A stretch of DNA of 64,000 nucleotides from Actinomycetospora corticicola (GTDB taxonomy: Bacteria; Actinomycetota; Actinomycetes; Mycobacteriales; Pseudonocardiaceae). The stretch is from positions 4,650,001 through 4,714,000 of the forward strand of contig NZ_JACCBN010000001.1 of NCBI RefSeq assembly GCF_013409505.1, given 5' to 3'. Position 1 is the stretch's first letter. Each line of letters starts with the position of its first letter. The position numbers and the translations under genes were made by a program. This document shows positions 8,191 through 16,207 of this stretch, in pieces. Under the pieces are notes generated by a model. It saw only the letters and a list, made by a program, of their open reading frames with translations, had not been told where the DNA came from and did not search any database.

Positions 8191-8637
8191 GTGAGTGCGA
8201 GACCGGTCACCGGCGTCGACGGACGTGAGTGGCTCGTGAGCATGAAGATCATGTGGAGCGACCGCTCGGAGCACTTCGAGCACGAGAAGGAGGGCGGCCG
8301 GCGGGCCGTCATCGGCATCATCGTCGTGCTCGGACTGCTCTGGTTCGCGCTCATCGCGTGGAAGTTCCAGGTCGACGCCGTCAGCGTGCCGTGGTGGATC
8401 GTGGTGATCCTGCTGGGCGTCGCGGGCTTCTTCCCGGCGCGGTGGGCGCTGCGCCGGCCGCGGCGGCTCATGGTCGAGGGCGGACGCTGGCCGGAGGACG
8501 ACTCCGCCGTCGGCGAGGCCTGGAGCGGGTACGTGCGCGGGCGGACCGAGGCGCGCGCCGAGTACAAGCAGGCCATCCGGACGCTGCAGAAGCGCGGTAC
8601 CCCGGCCCGGGCCAACAGCCCGCTGCAACCCCAGTAG
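8191..8637 (+). CDS. Two-helix membrane protein, hypothetical
   Basis: A 148-residue protein not recognised as a named family. Two membrane segments lie at about residues 39-57 and 66-84, with a charged stretch between residues 18 and 37 and a basic, Arg/Gln-rich C-terminal tail that should face the cytoplasm. The GTG at 8191 looks leaderless. The glycosylase gene begins 16 bases after its stop and may be cotranscribed. Confidence 0.65.
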   Translation: MSARPVTGVDGREWLVSMKIMWSDRSEHFEHEKEGGRRAVIGIIVVLGLLWFALIAWKFQVDAVSVPWWIVVILLGVAGFFPARWALRRPRRLMVEGGRWPEDDSAVGEAWSGYVRGRTEARAEYKQAIRTLQKRGTPARANSPLQPQ

Positions 8638-8653
8638 AGAAGAGGGGGCCGTC

Positions 8654-9514
8654 GTGCCCGAGCTCCCCGAGGTGGAGGCGCTCGCCGAGCACCTGCGCAC
8701 GCACGCGATCGCCCGGCCCGTGGCGCGGGTCGACCTCGCGAGCATGACGGCGCTGAAGACGTTCGACCCGCCGCTGTCCGCGCTCACCGGGCGCCTGGTC
8801 ACCGGGGCGGGCCGGATCGGCAAGTTCCTCGACGTGCAGCTCGACGGGCTCCACCTCGTCGTGCACCTCTCCCGCGCCGGATGGATGCGCTGGCACGAGC
8901 AGGCCTCGGTCACGCCGCCGAAGCCGGGCAAGGGCCCGCTGGAGCTGCGGGTGCACCTCGAGACGGTGGGCGGTCCCGGCTTCGACCTCACCGAGGCGGG
9001 TACGCAGAAGCGGCTCGCGGCCTACGTCGTCACCGACCCCGCCACGATCCCGCAGATCGCGACGCTGGGGCCCGACGCTCTCACGCTCTCCCGCGCGCAG
9101 TTCGGCGAGATCCTCGCCGCGACCTCGACGCGGCTCAAGACGCTGCTCGCCGACCAGCGGACGATCGCCGGCATCGGCAACGCCTACTCCGACGAGATCC
9201 TGCACGTCGCGAAGCTGTCGCCGTTCGCCATCGCGGCCCGGCTCGACGAGGAGGCGGCCGACCGCCTGCACGCCGCGATGATCGCGGTGCTCACCGAGGC
9301 GGTGGACCGGGCCGTCGGCCAGGACGCGGCGCTGCTCAAGGGCGAGAAGCGCTCGGGGATGCGGGTGCACGCCCGGACCGGGCTCCCGTGCCCGGTGTGC
9401 GGCGACACGGTCCGCGAGGTGTCCTACGCCGAACGCTCCTTCCAGTACTGCGCCACCTGCCAGACCGGCGGCAAGCCGTTGGCGGACCGCCGTCTCTCCC
9501 GCCTGGTCAAGTGA
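8654..9514 (+). CDS. Fpg/Nei-family DNA glycosylase
   Basis: A 286-residue base-excision repair glycosylase/AP lyase that removes oxidised bases. After Met the protein starts PELPEVE, giving the catalytic Pro2 and Glu3. The C-terminal zinc finger is intact, with Cys246, Cys249, Cys266 and Cys269. The helix-two-turn-helix lies near residues 155-180 (TLLADQRTIAGIGNAYSDEI). It resembles the second Fpg/Nei paralogue of actinobacteria, and I do not assign fpg or nei by name. The GTG start at 8654 follows AGAGGGGG. Confidence 0.9.
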   Translation: MPELPEVEALAEHLRTHAIARPVARVDLASMTALKTFDPPLSALTGRLVTGAGRIGKFLDVQLDGLHLVVHLSRAGWMRWHEQASVTPPKPGKGPLELRVHLETVGGPGFDLTEAGTQKRLAAYVVTDPATIPQIATLGPDALTLSRAQFGEILAATSTRLKTLLADQRTIAGIGNAYSDEILHVAKLSPFAIAARLDEEAADRLHAAMIAVLTEAVDRAVGQDAALLKGEKRSGMRVHARTGLPCPVCGDTVREVSYAERSFQYCATCQTGGKPLADRRLSRLVK

Positions 9515-9522
9515 GGGACGGA

Positions 9523-9551
9523 GGAGACGCGGCGGCGCGGAGCTCGACCAT
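9523..9551. repeat. 29-base dispersed repeat, copy 1
   Basis: GGAGACGCGGCGGCGCGGAG followed by CTCGACCAT. It matches 27 of 29 bases at 21393-21421 and lies between the glycosylase and the sensor kinase genes. Confidence 0.5.
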
Positions 9552-9589
9552 TGATACCGCCGAACGGATGATCACCCGTCGTCGGGAAC

Positions 9590-10840
9590 GTGTGGCTCGT
9601 TGCTCTGACGGGGTGGCTGGCGGACGATGAGCCCGTGCCCGGCTGGTTGACCTCCCCGACCGTCCTCGTCGTCCTCGGCGTGGTCGTGGTCCTGGTGATC
9701 GTCGGGGTCGTGGTCTACCAGCGCTTCCGTCGCCGCCACGCGTTCGCGTCGCCGCTCGAGCGGGCGACGTTCTCCACCCTGCACACGGTGTCGCTGGCCG
9801 CCCCGGCGCTGCGCGAGGGACTGTCCGAGTCCTCCGCCCAGTTCGCCGTGCCGTACCTGCGGACCCTGCTCGACACCGAGGCGCTGTCGATGACGGCGGC
9901 GGACTGCGTCCCGCTCGCGTGGGACGGCGAGGCCGAGCACCACAACCTCGACGTGCGGTTCTACGCCGAGAAGGTGATGAAGACCGGTCGGCAGCAGATG
10001 GCGAGCCGGCGCGACATCGAGTGCGGCGACGACCGGTGCCCGGTCCGGGGCATCGTCGTCGTCCCGCTCGAGGTGGACGGCAACGTCGTCGGGACCCTCG
10101 CCGCGGTGAGCGGGGAGACGCCCGGCCCGGTGCTGCTGCGGGCCACCGCCGAGGTCGCCCGGTACGTGTCGAGCCAGCTCGAGCTCGCCGACCTCGACGA
10201 CTCCCGCGACCGGCTCAACCGGGCCGAGGTCCGCGCGCTGCGGGCCCAGATCTCGCCGCACTTCATCTACAACGCGCTGAACACGGTCGCCTCGTTCATC
10301 CGCACCGACCCGGAGCGGGCCCGCGAGCTGCTCATGGAGTTCGCCGACTTCACCCGGTACTCGTTCCGGCAGGCCGGCGAGTACACGACGCTCGCCGAGG
10401 AGCTCAAGAACATCGACCGCTACCTCATGCTCGAGCGGGCGCGCTTCGGCAACCGGCTCGCGGTGAAGGTGCAGGTCGCCCCCGAGGTGCTCTCGGTGGT
10501 GCTGCCGTTCCTCGCCCTGCAGCCGCTGGTGGAGAACGCCGTGCGGCACGGGCTGGCGGGCAAGGTCGAGGGCGGGACCGTCACGTTGACCGCCGAGGAC
10601 TCGGCGAGCGAATGCCTCATCACGGTCGAGGACAACGGCGTGGGCATGGACCCGCAGGCGCTGCGGGAGGACAACCGGGACGCGCACCTCTCGGGGGCGC
10701 ACGTGGGCCTCGGCAACGTCGACGACCGCATGCGCTCGGCCTTCGGACCGGACTACGGCCTGGTGGTGGAGACCGAGCGCGGCGCGGGGACCAAGATCAG
10801 CCTGCGGGTGCCGAAGTTCCGGGCGGGCGTCCGGGTCTGA
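9590..10840 (+). CDS. LytS-type sensor histidine kinase
   Basis: A 416-residue membrane sensor kinase. An N-terminal hydrophobic segment (about 18-44) is followed by a GAF-like domain (about 60-205), a His_kinase domain with phospho-acceptor His224 in ISPHFIYNALN, and an HATPase domain with LVENAVRHG and DNGVGM boxes. The usual partner is a LytTR response regulator, and one lies at 14433 beyond intervening genes. Such pairs stand beside DUF485/acetate-symporter genes in many actinobacteria, which fits the symporters at 16-20 kb. The GTG at 9590 is the longest start; an internal start near 9635 is possible. Confidence 0.88.
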   Translation: MWLVALTGWLADDEPVPGWLTSPTVLVVLGVVVVLVIVGVVVYQRFRRRHAFASPLERATFSTLHTVSLAAPALREGLSESSAQFAVPYLRTLLDTEALSMTAADCVPLAWDGEAEHHNLDVRFYAEKVMKTGRQQMASRRDIECGDDRCPVRGIVVVPLEVDGNVVGTLAAVSGETPGPVLLRATAEVARYVSSQLELADLDDSRDRLNRAEVRALRAQISPHFIYNALNTVASFIRTDPERARELLMEFADFTRYSFRQAGEYTTLAEELKNIDRYLMLERARFGNRLAVKVQVAPEVLSVVLPFLALQPLVENAVRHGLAGKVEGGTVTLTAEDSASECLITVEDNGVGMDPQALREDNRDAHLSGAHVGLGNVDDRMRSAFGPDYGLVVETERGAGTKISLRVPKFRAGVRV

Positions 10841-10862
10841 CGGGGACCCCGCACGGAGCCGA

Positions 10863-10868
10863 TAACCT
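10863..10868 (+). promoter_or_regulatory. -10 box TAACCT, leaderless start for S49 peptidase
   Basis: TAACCT stands exactly 6 bases before the ATG at 10875, so the message probably begins at the start codon. This implies transcription of the peptidase separate from the kinase gene. Confidence 0.5.
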
Positions 10869-10874
10869 GGGCGT

Positions 10875-11795
10875 ATGGACCTCCGCCTGACCCAGGCCCT
10901 GCGACTCGGGGCCCTCAAGCTCCCGCCTGCGGTGTCGTCGGTCCTGCCCGGCGCCCTCGCCTCCCGTGTCTCCGGCGGCACCGTCTCGGTGGTGCGGCTG
11001 AACGGCGTCATCGCCTCGGCCTCCGGCCCGGTGCCCCGCTCGGTGATCAACCTGCAGGCCGTCGAGTCCGCCCTCACCCGCGCGTTCGAGGCCGAGAACG
11101 CGGTGGCGGTGGCGCTCGTCGTCAACTCGCCCGGCGGGTCCCCCACCCAGTCCCAGCTCGTCGCCGACCGCATCCGCGGGCTGGCCGCCGAGCACGAGCT
11201 GCCCGTGCTCGCCTTCTGCGAGGACGTCGCGGCCTCCGGCGGCTACTGGCTCGCGTGCGCGGCCGACGAGATCTTCGCCTGCCCGACGTCGCTGGTCGGC
11301 TCGATCGGCGTGGTCAGCGGTGGCTTCGGCCTGACGGGGCTGATCGAGCGCTTCGGCATCGAGCGCCGGCTGCACACCTCCGGTGAGAACAAGGCCCGGC
11401 TCGACCCGTTCCAGCCGGAGAAGCCCGAGGACGTCGAGTGGCTGCTCGGCATGCAGGCCGAGCTGCACGAGCTGTTCATCGAGTGGGTGCGCAGTCGGCG
11501 CGGCGACACGCTCGACGCGGGTGCCGACCTGTTCACCGGCGAGGTGTGGACCGGTCGGAAGGCCCTCGAGCTCGGCCTGATCGACGGCCTCGGCACGGTA
11601 CGGGAGGTGCTCGAGGAGCGTTATCCCGACGCCGAGGCGGTGACGGTCGAGCCGCGCAGGCCCCTGCTCGCGCGGCTGGGCGTCGGCGTCCTCTCCGGCG
11701 TCCCCGGCTTCGGCGCGATCGACCCGACGGCCGCCGTCGCCGGCGCGCTCGAGTACCTGGAGCACCGCGCCGCGTGGAGCCGGTTCGGGTTGTAG
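10875..11795 (+). CDS. S49 (SppA/SohB-like) serine peptidase
   Basis: A 306-residue Clp-fold peptidase of family S49, related to signal peptide peptidase SppA. The Ser-Lys dyad is visible: Ser121 in AASGGYW and Lys173 in GENKARLDPF. There is no clear signal peptide or strong membrane anchor, so it may be cytoplasmic or membrane-associated. Membrane-protein or cleaved-signal-peptide degradation is the family role; the substrate here is unknown. A structured repeat follows the stop codon. Confidence 0.85.
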   Translation: MDLRLTQALRLGALKLPPAVSSVLPGALASRVSGGTVSVVRLNGVIASASGPVPRSVINLQAVESALTRAFEAENAVAVALVVNSPGGSPTQSQLVADRIRGLAAEHELPVLAFCEDVAASGGYWLACAADEIFACPTSLVGSIGVVSGGFGLTGLIERFGIERRLHTSGENKARLDPFQPEKPEDVEWLLGMQAELHELFIEWVRSRRGDTLDAGADLFTGEVWTGRKALELGLIDGLGTVREVLEERYPDAEAVTVEPRRPLLARLGVGVLSGVPGFGAIDPTAAVAGALEYLEHRAAWSRFGL

Positions 11796-11797
11796 GT

Positions 11798-11859
11798 GGC
11801 TTCGCCTTGTGAGTACTAATCCGTGCTGGAGGACGGATTACTACTCACAGGACGGAGTC
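11798..11859. repeat. Three-hairpin intergenic repeat, copy 1
   Basis: A central 17-base inverted repeat (11808-11824 and 11833-11849, one mismatch, arm beginning TGTGAGTACTAATCCGT) is flanked by a small GGC-TTC-GCC hairpin (11798-11806) and a GAC-GGA-GTC hairpin (11851-11859). The same three-part plan recurs at 20078 and 46254 with different but still complementary stem bases. It sits 3 bases after the S49 peptidase stop, and its right flank holds the ribosome site of the next gene. Confidence 0.7.
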
Positions 11860-11861
11860 AC

Positions 11862-13217
11862 ATGCCGTCGGTCGGCTGGGACGGACGCGACGTGTCCGGG
11901 CTCAGCCATGAGCAGATCCACCGGTGGACCCGCGACGGCGCCAGCCCTGAGGCGCTCGCCGCCGCCCGCGACCGGCACCTCGCCCGGGCGGACGAGCTGC
12001 GCGGGGCGGCCGACCGGCTGCAGGCCGCGCAGCGCGGGGTCGGGGAGACCTGGGCGGGCCGTGACGCCGACGCCGCGGGGAACCGCACGCGGATCCTCGC
12101 CCAGCGGATGGAGCAGCTCGCGGAGACGGTCGGCGGGCAGGCCCGCGGCCTCGACGGGATGCGGACCGCGCTCGTCCGGGTGCAGGCCGCGGTCGGACCG
12201 CCCCGGCCGTCCGCCCTGCCCGCGCTGGGCGTGACTCCCGTGCTCGACGAGCTCCGCGCGCTCGTGACCGGTCGGCCCGCCGACAGCTACGGCGCGTTCC
12301 GGACGGCCGCCGCCGACCAGGCCGCGGCCCGCGAGGCCTACCGCGCCTACCTCGGCGAGACCGCCTCGGCCGCCCGCGCGGTCGGTCCCGCCGGAGCGGG
12401 CCCGACGCCCGCCGCGGGGGACGCGTCGGTCGCGCCCGGCCGGGCTCCCCTCCCCGTCGGTGCCCGCGGGGCCGCGAGCGGGGTGCTGCAACGCGCCGCC
12501 GGCCCCGTCCCGACGGCGGGTGCGGGCGCTCCTGCGCCGCCGGCCGCCGGCCTGCGCCCGCCGGTCCCGGCCACCGGGGCGCCGGTCCCCGTACGCGCGT
12601 CAGGTCCGGTGTCGGCCACTACGCCGGTCGGCGGTCCGGGGACCGGCGGTGCCCGGGCGATCGGGGGCGGCCCGGGAGCCGGTGGTGGCCCGGGGGTCGG
12701 GAGTGTCGGCGGTGCCCCTGGCTCGGGTGCTCCTGGCTCCGGTGGCGGCGAGGCCGGCGGGACCGGTGCGCGCCCGGCGGGGGCAGGCCCCGGAGGCGCC
12801 GTCGCGGGGAGCCCGACCGCCCCGGGCGGCGGAGCCGGCGGCCCGGTCGGGGCCGGGAACGGTGCGGGCACCGCGATCGTCGGTCCCTCCCGGGGCGTCG
12901 TGGGACCTCGTGGAGCCGCCGCGGGTCTTCCCCCGGGCCGGACGGGCGCGGCGCCGCCCCGCGGGCCGGACGGGCGCGAGCGAGCACCCTCGGCGGTCGG
13001 TGGGCCCTCCGGACCACCGGGGATGCTCGACGATCAGCGGCCGGGCGACTTCGGGCCGGACGCGACGTCCCCGGGGGCCGACGAGCCCGCAGCGGCCGAC
13101 CCCGAGCAGCCCGTGGTCCCGGTCCGGCACGTGACGTGGCTGGTGGACCCGGATCCGGCCGGATGGGGTGCGCCGGGCCGTCGGGTGGCGCCGCCGGTGC
13201 TGGGGGAGGGGCCGTGA
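11862..13217 (+). CDS. PPE/WXG-like ESX-associated protein with Gly/Ala/Pro-rich tail
   Basis: A 451-residue protein. The first 150 residues are helical and contain a WxG-like turn (TWAGRD) between two long helices, as in PPE or WXG100-type ESX substrates. The rest is a long low-complexity region rich in Gly, Ala and Pro. A PPE-like role is inferred mainly from the EspG-family gene that overlaps its end (GTGA), because EspG proteins chaperone PPE proteins. The ATG at 11862 has a GGACGGAG ribosome site that lies in the repeat just upstream. No ESX secretion machinery is in the window. Confidence 0.65.
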   Translation: MPSVGWDGRDVSGLSHEQIHRWTRDGASPEALAAARDRHLARADELRGAADRLQAAQRGVGETWAGRDADAAGNRTRILAQRMEQLAETVGGQARGLDGMRTALVRVQAAVGPPRPSALPALGVTPVLDELRALVTGRPADSYGAFRTAAADQAAAREAYRAYLGETASAARAVGPAGAGPTPAAGDASVAPGRAPLPVGARGAASGVLQRAAGPVPTAGAGAPAPPAAGLRPPVPATGAPVPVRASGPVSATTPVGGPGTGGARAIGGGPGAGGGPGVGSVGGAPGSGAPGSGGGEAGGTGARPAGAGPGGAVAGSPTAPGGGAGGPVGAGNGAGTAIVGPSRGVVGPRGAAAGLPPGRTGAAPPRGPDGRERAPSAVGGPSGPPGMLDDQRPGDFGPDATSPGADEPAAADPEQPVVPVRHVTWLVDPDPAGWGAPGRRVAPPVLGEGP

Positions 13218-13954
13218 TCGTGCTGCGGCGCCACGAGCTGCTCTGGGTGCTCGAGCAGTGCGGGGCCGGCGACTGGCCCTACCCGCTCACCCCGGTGGCG
13301 TGGCCCGCCGACACCGAGGACGAGACCGTCCTGGCCCGCGCGCGTACCGAGGACGCGCTGGCCGGGCGGGGCCTGCTCCGGTCGGACCCGGCGGCGGCCC
13401 TGCTCGCGGTCGGGACGGCGGTGCGCGACGCGCGGTGGCAGGTCGACCTGGTGCGTCGGGGGAGCGGGTCGGCCGCGGCCGTCGGGCTCGCCGGACCCGG
13501 CGGGGGCGCGCTGCTCTCCTCGACCGACCACGCGGGTGCCGACGTGGTCGTCCGCCCGGTCGCCCCCGCAGGGATCGCGGCCGCGGTGCTGGCCCTGGTG
13601 CCCCGCCTGCCACCGGCTCCCGGACCGCCGCTGGAGGTGCCGCCGGCCGCGGCAGCCGTGGAGACCCGTCGTCGGGAACGGCAGCGGACGGACGTCGACG
13701 CGGTCCTCGAGCACGCGGTGGCGTGGACACAGCTCGGAGTAGCGGTTACTCCGAACGGGGTCAATTGGGCGGACGACCGTGCAGATGCACGGATCAAATG
13801 GCTCGACTCGCCCCGCGGTCGCTACCGGCTGCGGCACGATCGGGGTCGCAGCGGGCCGCCGGGGTCCCGGCTGGTCCCGGACGACGCCGCGTCCCCGGGA
13901 ACCCTGGCCGAGGTCGAGGCGCTGCTGGTGGAGCCGGGGAGGAGCACGACATGA
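13214..13954 (+). CDS. ESX secretion-associated EspG-family protein
   Basis: A 246-residue protein matching the EspG pattern: an N-terminal LRRHELLWVLEQCG segment, a two-fold alpha/beta layout, and a late WLDSPRGRYRL motif like the conserved WLDTxxGRY end of the family. EspG proteins are cytoplasmic chaperones that bind the tip of PE/PPE-type substrates before ESX export. It overlaps the upstream PPE-like gene by GTGA and the downstream helical-protein gene by ATGA, so the three are tightly coupled. Family assignment is from sequence pattern; a profile search would settle it. Confidence 0.7.
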   Translation: MIVLRRHELLWVLEQCGAGDWPYPLTPVAWPADTEDETVLARARTEDALAGRGLLRSDPAAALLAVGTAVRDARWQVDLVRRGSGSAAAVGLAGPGGGALLSSTDHAGADVVVRPVAPAGIAAAVLALVPRLPPAPGPPLEVPPAAAAVETRRRERQRTDVDAVLEHAVAWTQLGVAVTPNGVNWADDRADARIKWLDSPRGRYRLRHDRGRSGPPGSRLVPDDAASPGTLAEVEALLVEPGRSTT

Positions 13955-14304
13955 GCGGACCGGGCCCGGCGTCCGAGCGCGGGTTCGCGGCGCTCGACCC
14001 GGCCGACGCCGAACGGTTCGCCGGCCGGGTGGACGACCTGGAGCGCACGGTCGCGGAGGCCCGCGAGGCCCTGCGGCGGCTGGCGGAGGACCCGCTGGCC
14101 ACCGGCACCGGCCAGGAGAACACCGAGATGGCCGCCTGGTACCGCGAGCTGCTCGTCACCGACACCGTGCCCGCCGCCGACGACCTGGCCCGCCAGCTCG
14201 ACGCCGTGCGCCGCGCGGTGGTGGAGGGCACGGCGGCCTGGCGGGAGTCGGAGCGCTCGATCCGCGACTCCCTCGATCCCGGCCCCGGTCCCGACGACGG
14301 GTGA
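13951..14304 (+). CDS. Small helical ESX-operon protein, hypothetical
   Basis: A 117-residue acidic protein of two or three helices with heptad-like Leu/Ala spacing (VDDLERTVAEAREALRRLAE and a second helix near 75-105), no signal peptide and no cysteine. It overlaps the EspG-like gene by ATGA and closes the three-gene operon. It could be a WXG100-like partner, although no WxG motif is present; it does contain a conserved-looking AWYRELL turn. Function unknown. Confidence 0.6.
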   Translation: MSGPGPASERGFAALDPADAERFAGRVDDLERTVAEAREALRRLAEDPLATGTGQENTEMAAWYRELLVTDTVPAADDLARQLDAVRRAVVEGTAAWRESERSIRDSLDPGPGPDDG

Positions 14305-14432
14305 TCCGATCGGGTGACGCGATACGTCAGTCCCGGTAGCGCCGCGCGTCGGAGCGCCGACCCGGGCACGGTGACACCGGCAGGGTCCCTATCGTGGACG
14401 TGGGACCGACCCTTGGGCAGGATGGCGCGACA

Positions 14433-15293
14433 GTGACTACCAACGACAACGACGGCCTCGTCGTCCTCGCGGTCGACGACGAGGAACCGGCTCTCATGGA
14501 GCTCGCCTACCTGCTCGAGCAGGATCAACGCGTCACGACGGTGTTGAAGGCGAACGACTCCATCTCGGCGCTGCGCATCCTCACCGGGGGCGACCAGGTC
14601 AACCTCGGTGGCTTCGGCACCCCGCCGTCGGGCATGGCCGCGCCCGCGAAGCAGTCCGACGTCGACGTCCTCTTCCTCGACATCCGGATGCCGGGCCTCG
14701 ACGGCCTGGAGCTGGCCCAGGTCCTCTCGCGCTACGTCATCCCGCCGTCGGTGGTGTTCGTGACCGCGCACGACGACCGGGCCGTCGAGGCCTTCGACGT
14801 GGGCGCCGTGGACTACCTGCTCAAGCCGCTGCGCCCGGAGCGGCTCTACGCCTCGCTCACCCGCATCCTCGCCTCGCGCGGCACGACGGTCCCCGTCGAG
14901 CCCGCCGTCGAGGAGGAGGGTGACGACGAGGTGATCCCGGTCGAGCTCGCCGGCACCACGAAGCTGGTGCAGCGCTCCACCGTGCGCTGGGTGGAGGCCC
15001 AGGGCGACTACGCCCGCCTGCACACCACCGAGGGCAGCCACCTCGTCCGGATCCCGCTCTCGGTGCTCGAGGAGCGCTGGTCCGACGCCGGGTTCGTGCG
15101 CATCCACCGCTCGTACCTGGTCGCGCTGCCGCTGATCACCGAACTGCGCCTCGCCGGCTCCGGCTACGTGGTGCGGCTGGGCAACGGCAACCAGCCCGGC
15201 GAGGTGGCGGAGCTGCCGGTGAGCCGCCGCCACACCCGTGAGCTCAAGGACCGTCTCGTCCGCTCGACGAAACAGGCCTGGGGCCGGCGGTGA
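14433..15293 (+). CDS. LytTR-family response regulator
   Basis: A 286-residue regulator. The receiver domain (about 8-140) has acidic residues in VDDEE, phospho-acceptor Asp83 in FLDIRMPGLDG, a Thr in VTAHD and Lys in LLKPL. The C-terminal LytTR DNA-binding domain (about 165-280) contains WVEAQGDYARLHT and FVRIHRSYLV. It is the likely partner of the LytS-type kinase at 9590. A GTG at 14394 is an alternative start. The next gene starts inside its stop codon (GTGA), and two symporter genes follow, its probable targets. Confidence 0.88.
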   Translation: MTTNDNDGLVVLAVDDEEPALMELAYLLEQDQRVTTVLKANDSISALRILTGGDQVNLGGFGTPPSGMAAPAKQSDVDVLFLDIRMPGLDGLELAQVLSRYVIPPSVVFVTAHDDRAVEAFDVGAVDYLLKPLRPERLYASLTRILASRGTTVPVEPAVEEEGDDEVIPVELAGTTKLVQRSTVRWVEAQGDYARLHTTEGSHLVRIPLSVLEERWSDAGFVRIHRSYLVALPLITELRLAGSGYVVRLGNGNQPGEVAELPVSRRHTRELKDRLVRSTKQAWGRR

Positions 15294-16201
15294 CCGCGAC
15301 CGACGGGCGGACCCGGACCGGGGGCGACGACCCCGGCCCGGCCGACCCGCCGGACCCGGATCGGCACCCCGATCCCGCGGCCGCCGGTCCCGCCTCCGCC
15401 GACGCCGGGGGTCCTGCGCACGCGTCCGACGGGGCCGCCGACGGCGGGCCGGCGATCGCCCGGGTCCGCTCCCGCGCGGCCGGGGCACCGCCGCGTCCCT
15501 CGCCCGGCCCGGTGCCGCCCGGCGTCGCGCGCCGGGTCGGCCGTCACGCGCGCCCGGACGGCGCGGCGACGGGCCACACCCCGCCGCCGGACTACCGGCC
15601 CCGGCACGCCGCCCCCGGCGAGGAGGGACCCCTCCCGGCGCCCGTCCCGCTGCGGCCGCCGGCCGGCCCGCCGACCCCGGCCGCGCCCCCGCACACCGAG
15701 ATCGACCCGACCCCGGTGCGCGGTCTCCCGCTGGCCTCGACCTTCCCCGCCTCCGGGGTCACCGCCTCCGAGTCGGTGCGCTTCGACGACAAGAAATCGC
15801 TCTACGGCTCGACGCCGGGAGCGGACGTGGCGCACGACGCGCCGGTGCCCGCGCGGCAGCGCATCGTCCTCGCGGAGCGACGCTCGCCCACGCGCGCCGT
15901 CGGCACGGTCGCGGAGATCGAGCAGCAGACCGCGACCGGTGAACTGCTCCTGTCCAACCTCATGCGTTCGCAGCTCATGCTCGCGGTGCGGCTGGCGGTC
16001 GTCGCGGTGATCGTGCTCGGCGTCCTGCCCCTCGTCTTCGTGACGATGCCGCGGGTCGGCGCGACGGTGGTCTTCGGCGTCTCGCTGCCCTGGGTGCTGC
16101 TGGGCGTGCTCGCCTTCCCCTTCCTCCTGCTGCTCGGATGGCTCTACACCCGCACCGCCGAGCGCAACGAGCTCGACTTCGCCGACGACGTCGAGGACTG
16201 A
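15290..16201 (+). CDS. Pro-rich protein with two C-terminal membrane helices
   Basis: A 303-residue protein. The first 200 residues are low-complexity, rich in Pro, Ala, Gly and Asp, and look disordered. The last 100 hold a helix (EIEQQTATGELLLSNL) and two membrane segments at about 228-250 and 262-284, ending in a short acidic tail. This end resembles the small DUF485-type partners of solute symporters. It overlaps the regulator gene by GTGA and is followed 6 bases later by a symporter gene, so it is probably an accessory subunit or membrane organiser for that transporter. Function is inferred only. Confidence 0.6.
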   Translation: MTATDGRTRTGGDDPGPADPPDPDRHPDPAAAGPASADAGGPAHASDGAADGGPAIARVRSRAAGAPPRPSPGPVPPGVARRVGRHARPDGAATGHTPPPDYRPRHAAPGEEGPLPAPVPLRPPAGPPTPAAPPHTEIDPTPVRGLPLASTFPASGVTASESVRFDDKKSLYGSTPGADVAHDAPVPARQRIVLAERRSPTRAVGTVAEIEQQTATGELLLSNLMRSQLMLAVRLAVVAVIVLGVLPLVFVTMPRVGATVVFGVSLPWVLLGVLAFPFLLLLGWLYTRTAERNELDFADDVED

Positions 16202-16207
16202 GCGGCC

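Noticed and set aside
14394..14432. Upstream GTG start for the LytTR regulator
   Set aside because: The extra 13 residues precede the receiver fold without any family match; the GTG at 14433 fits better.
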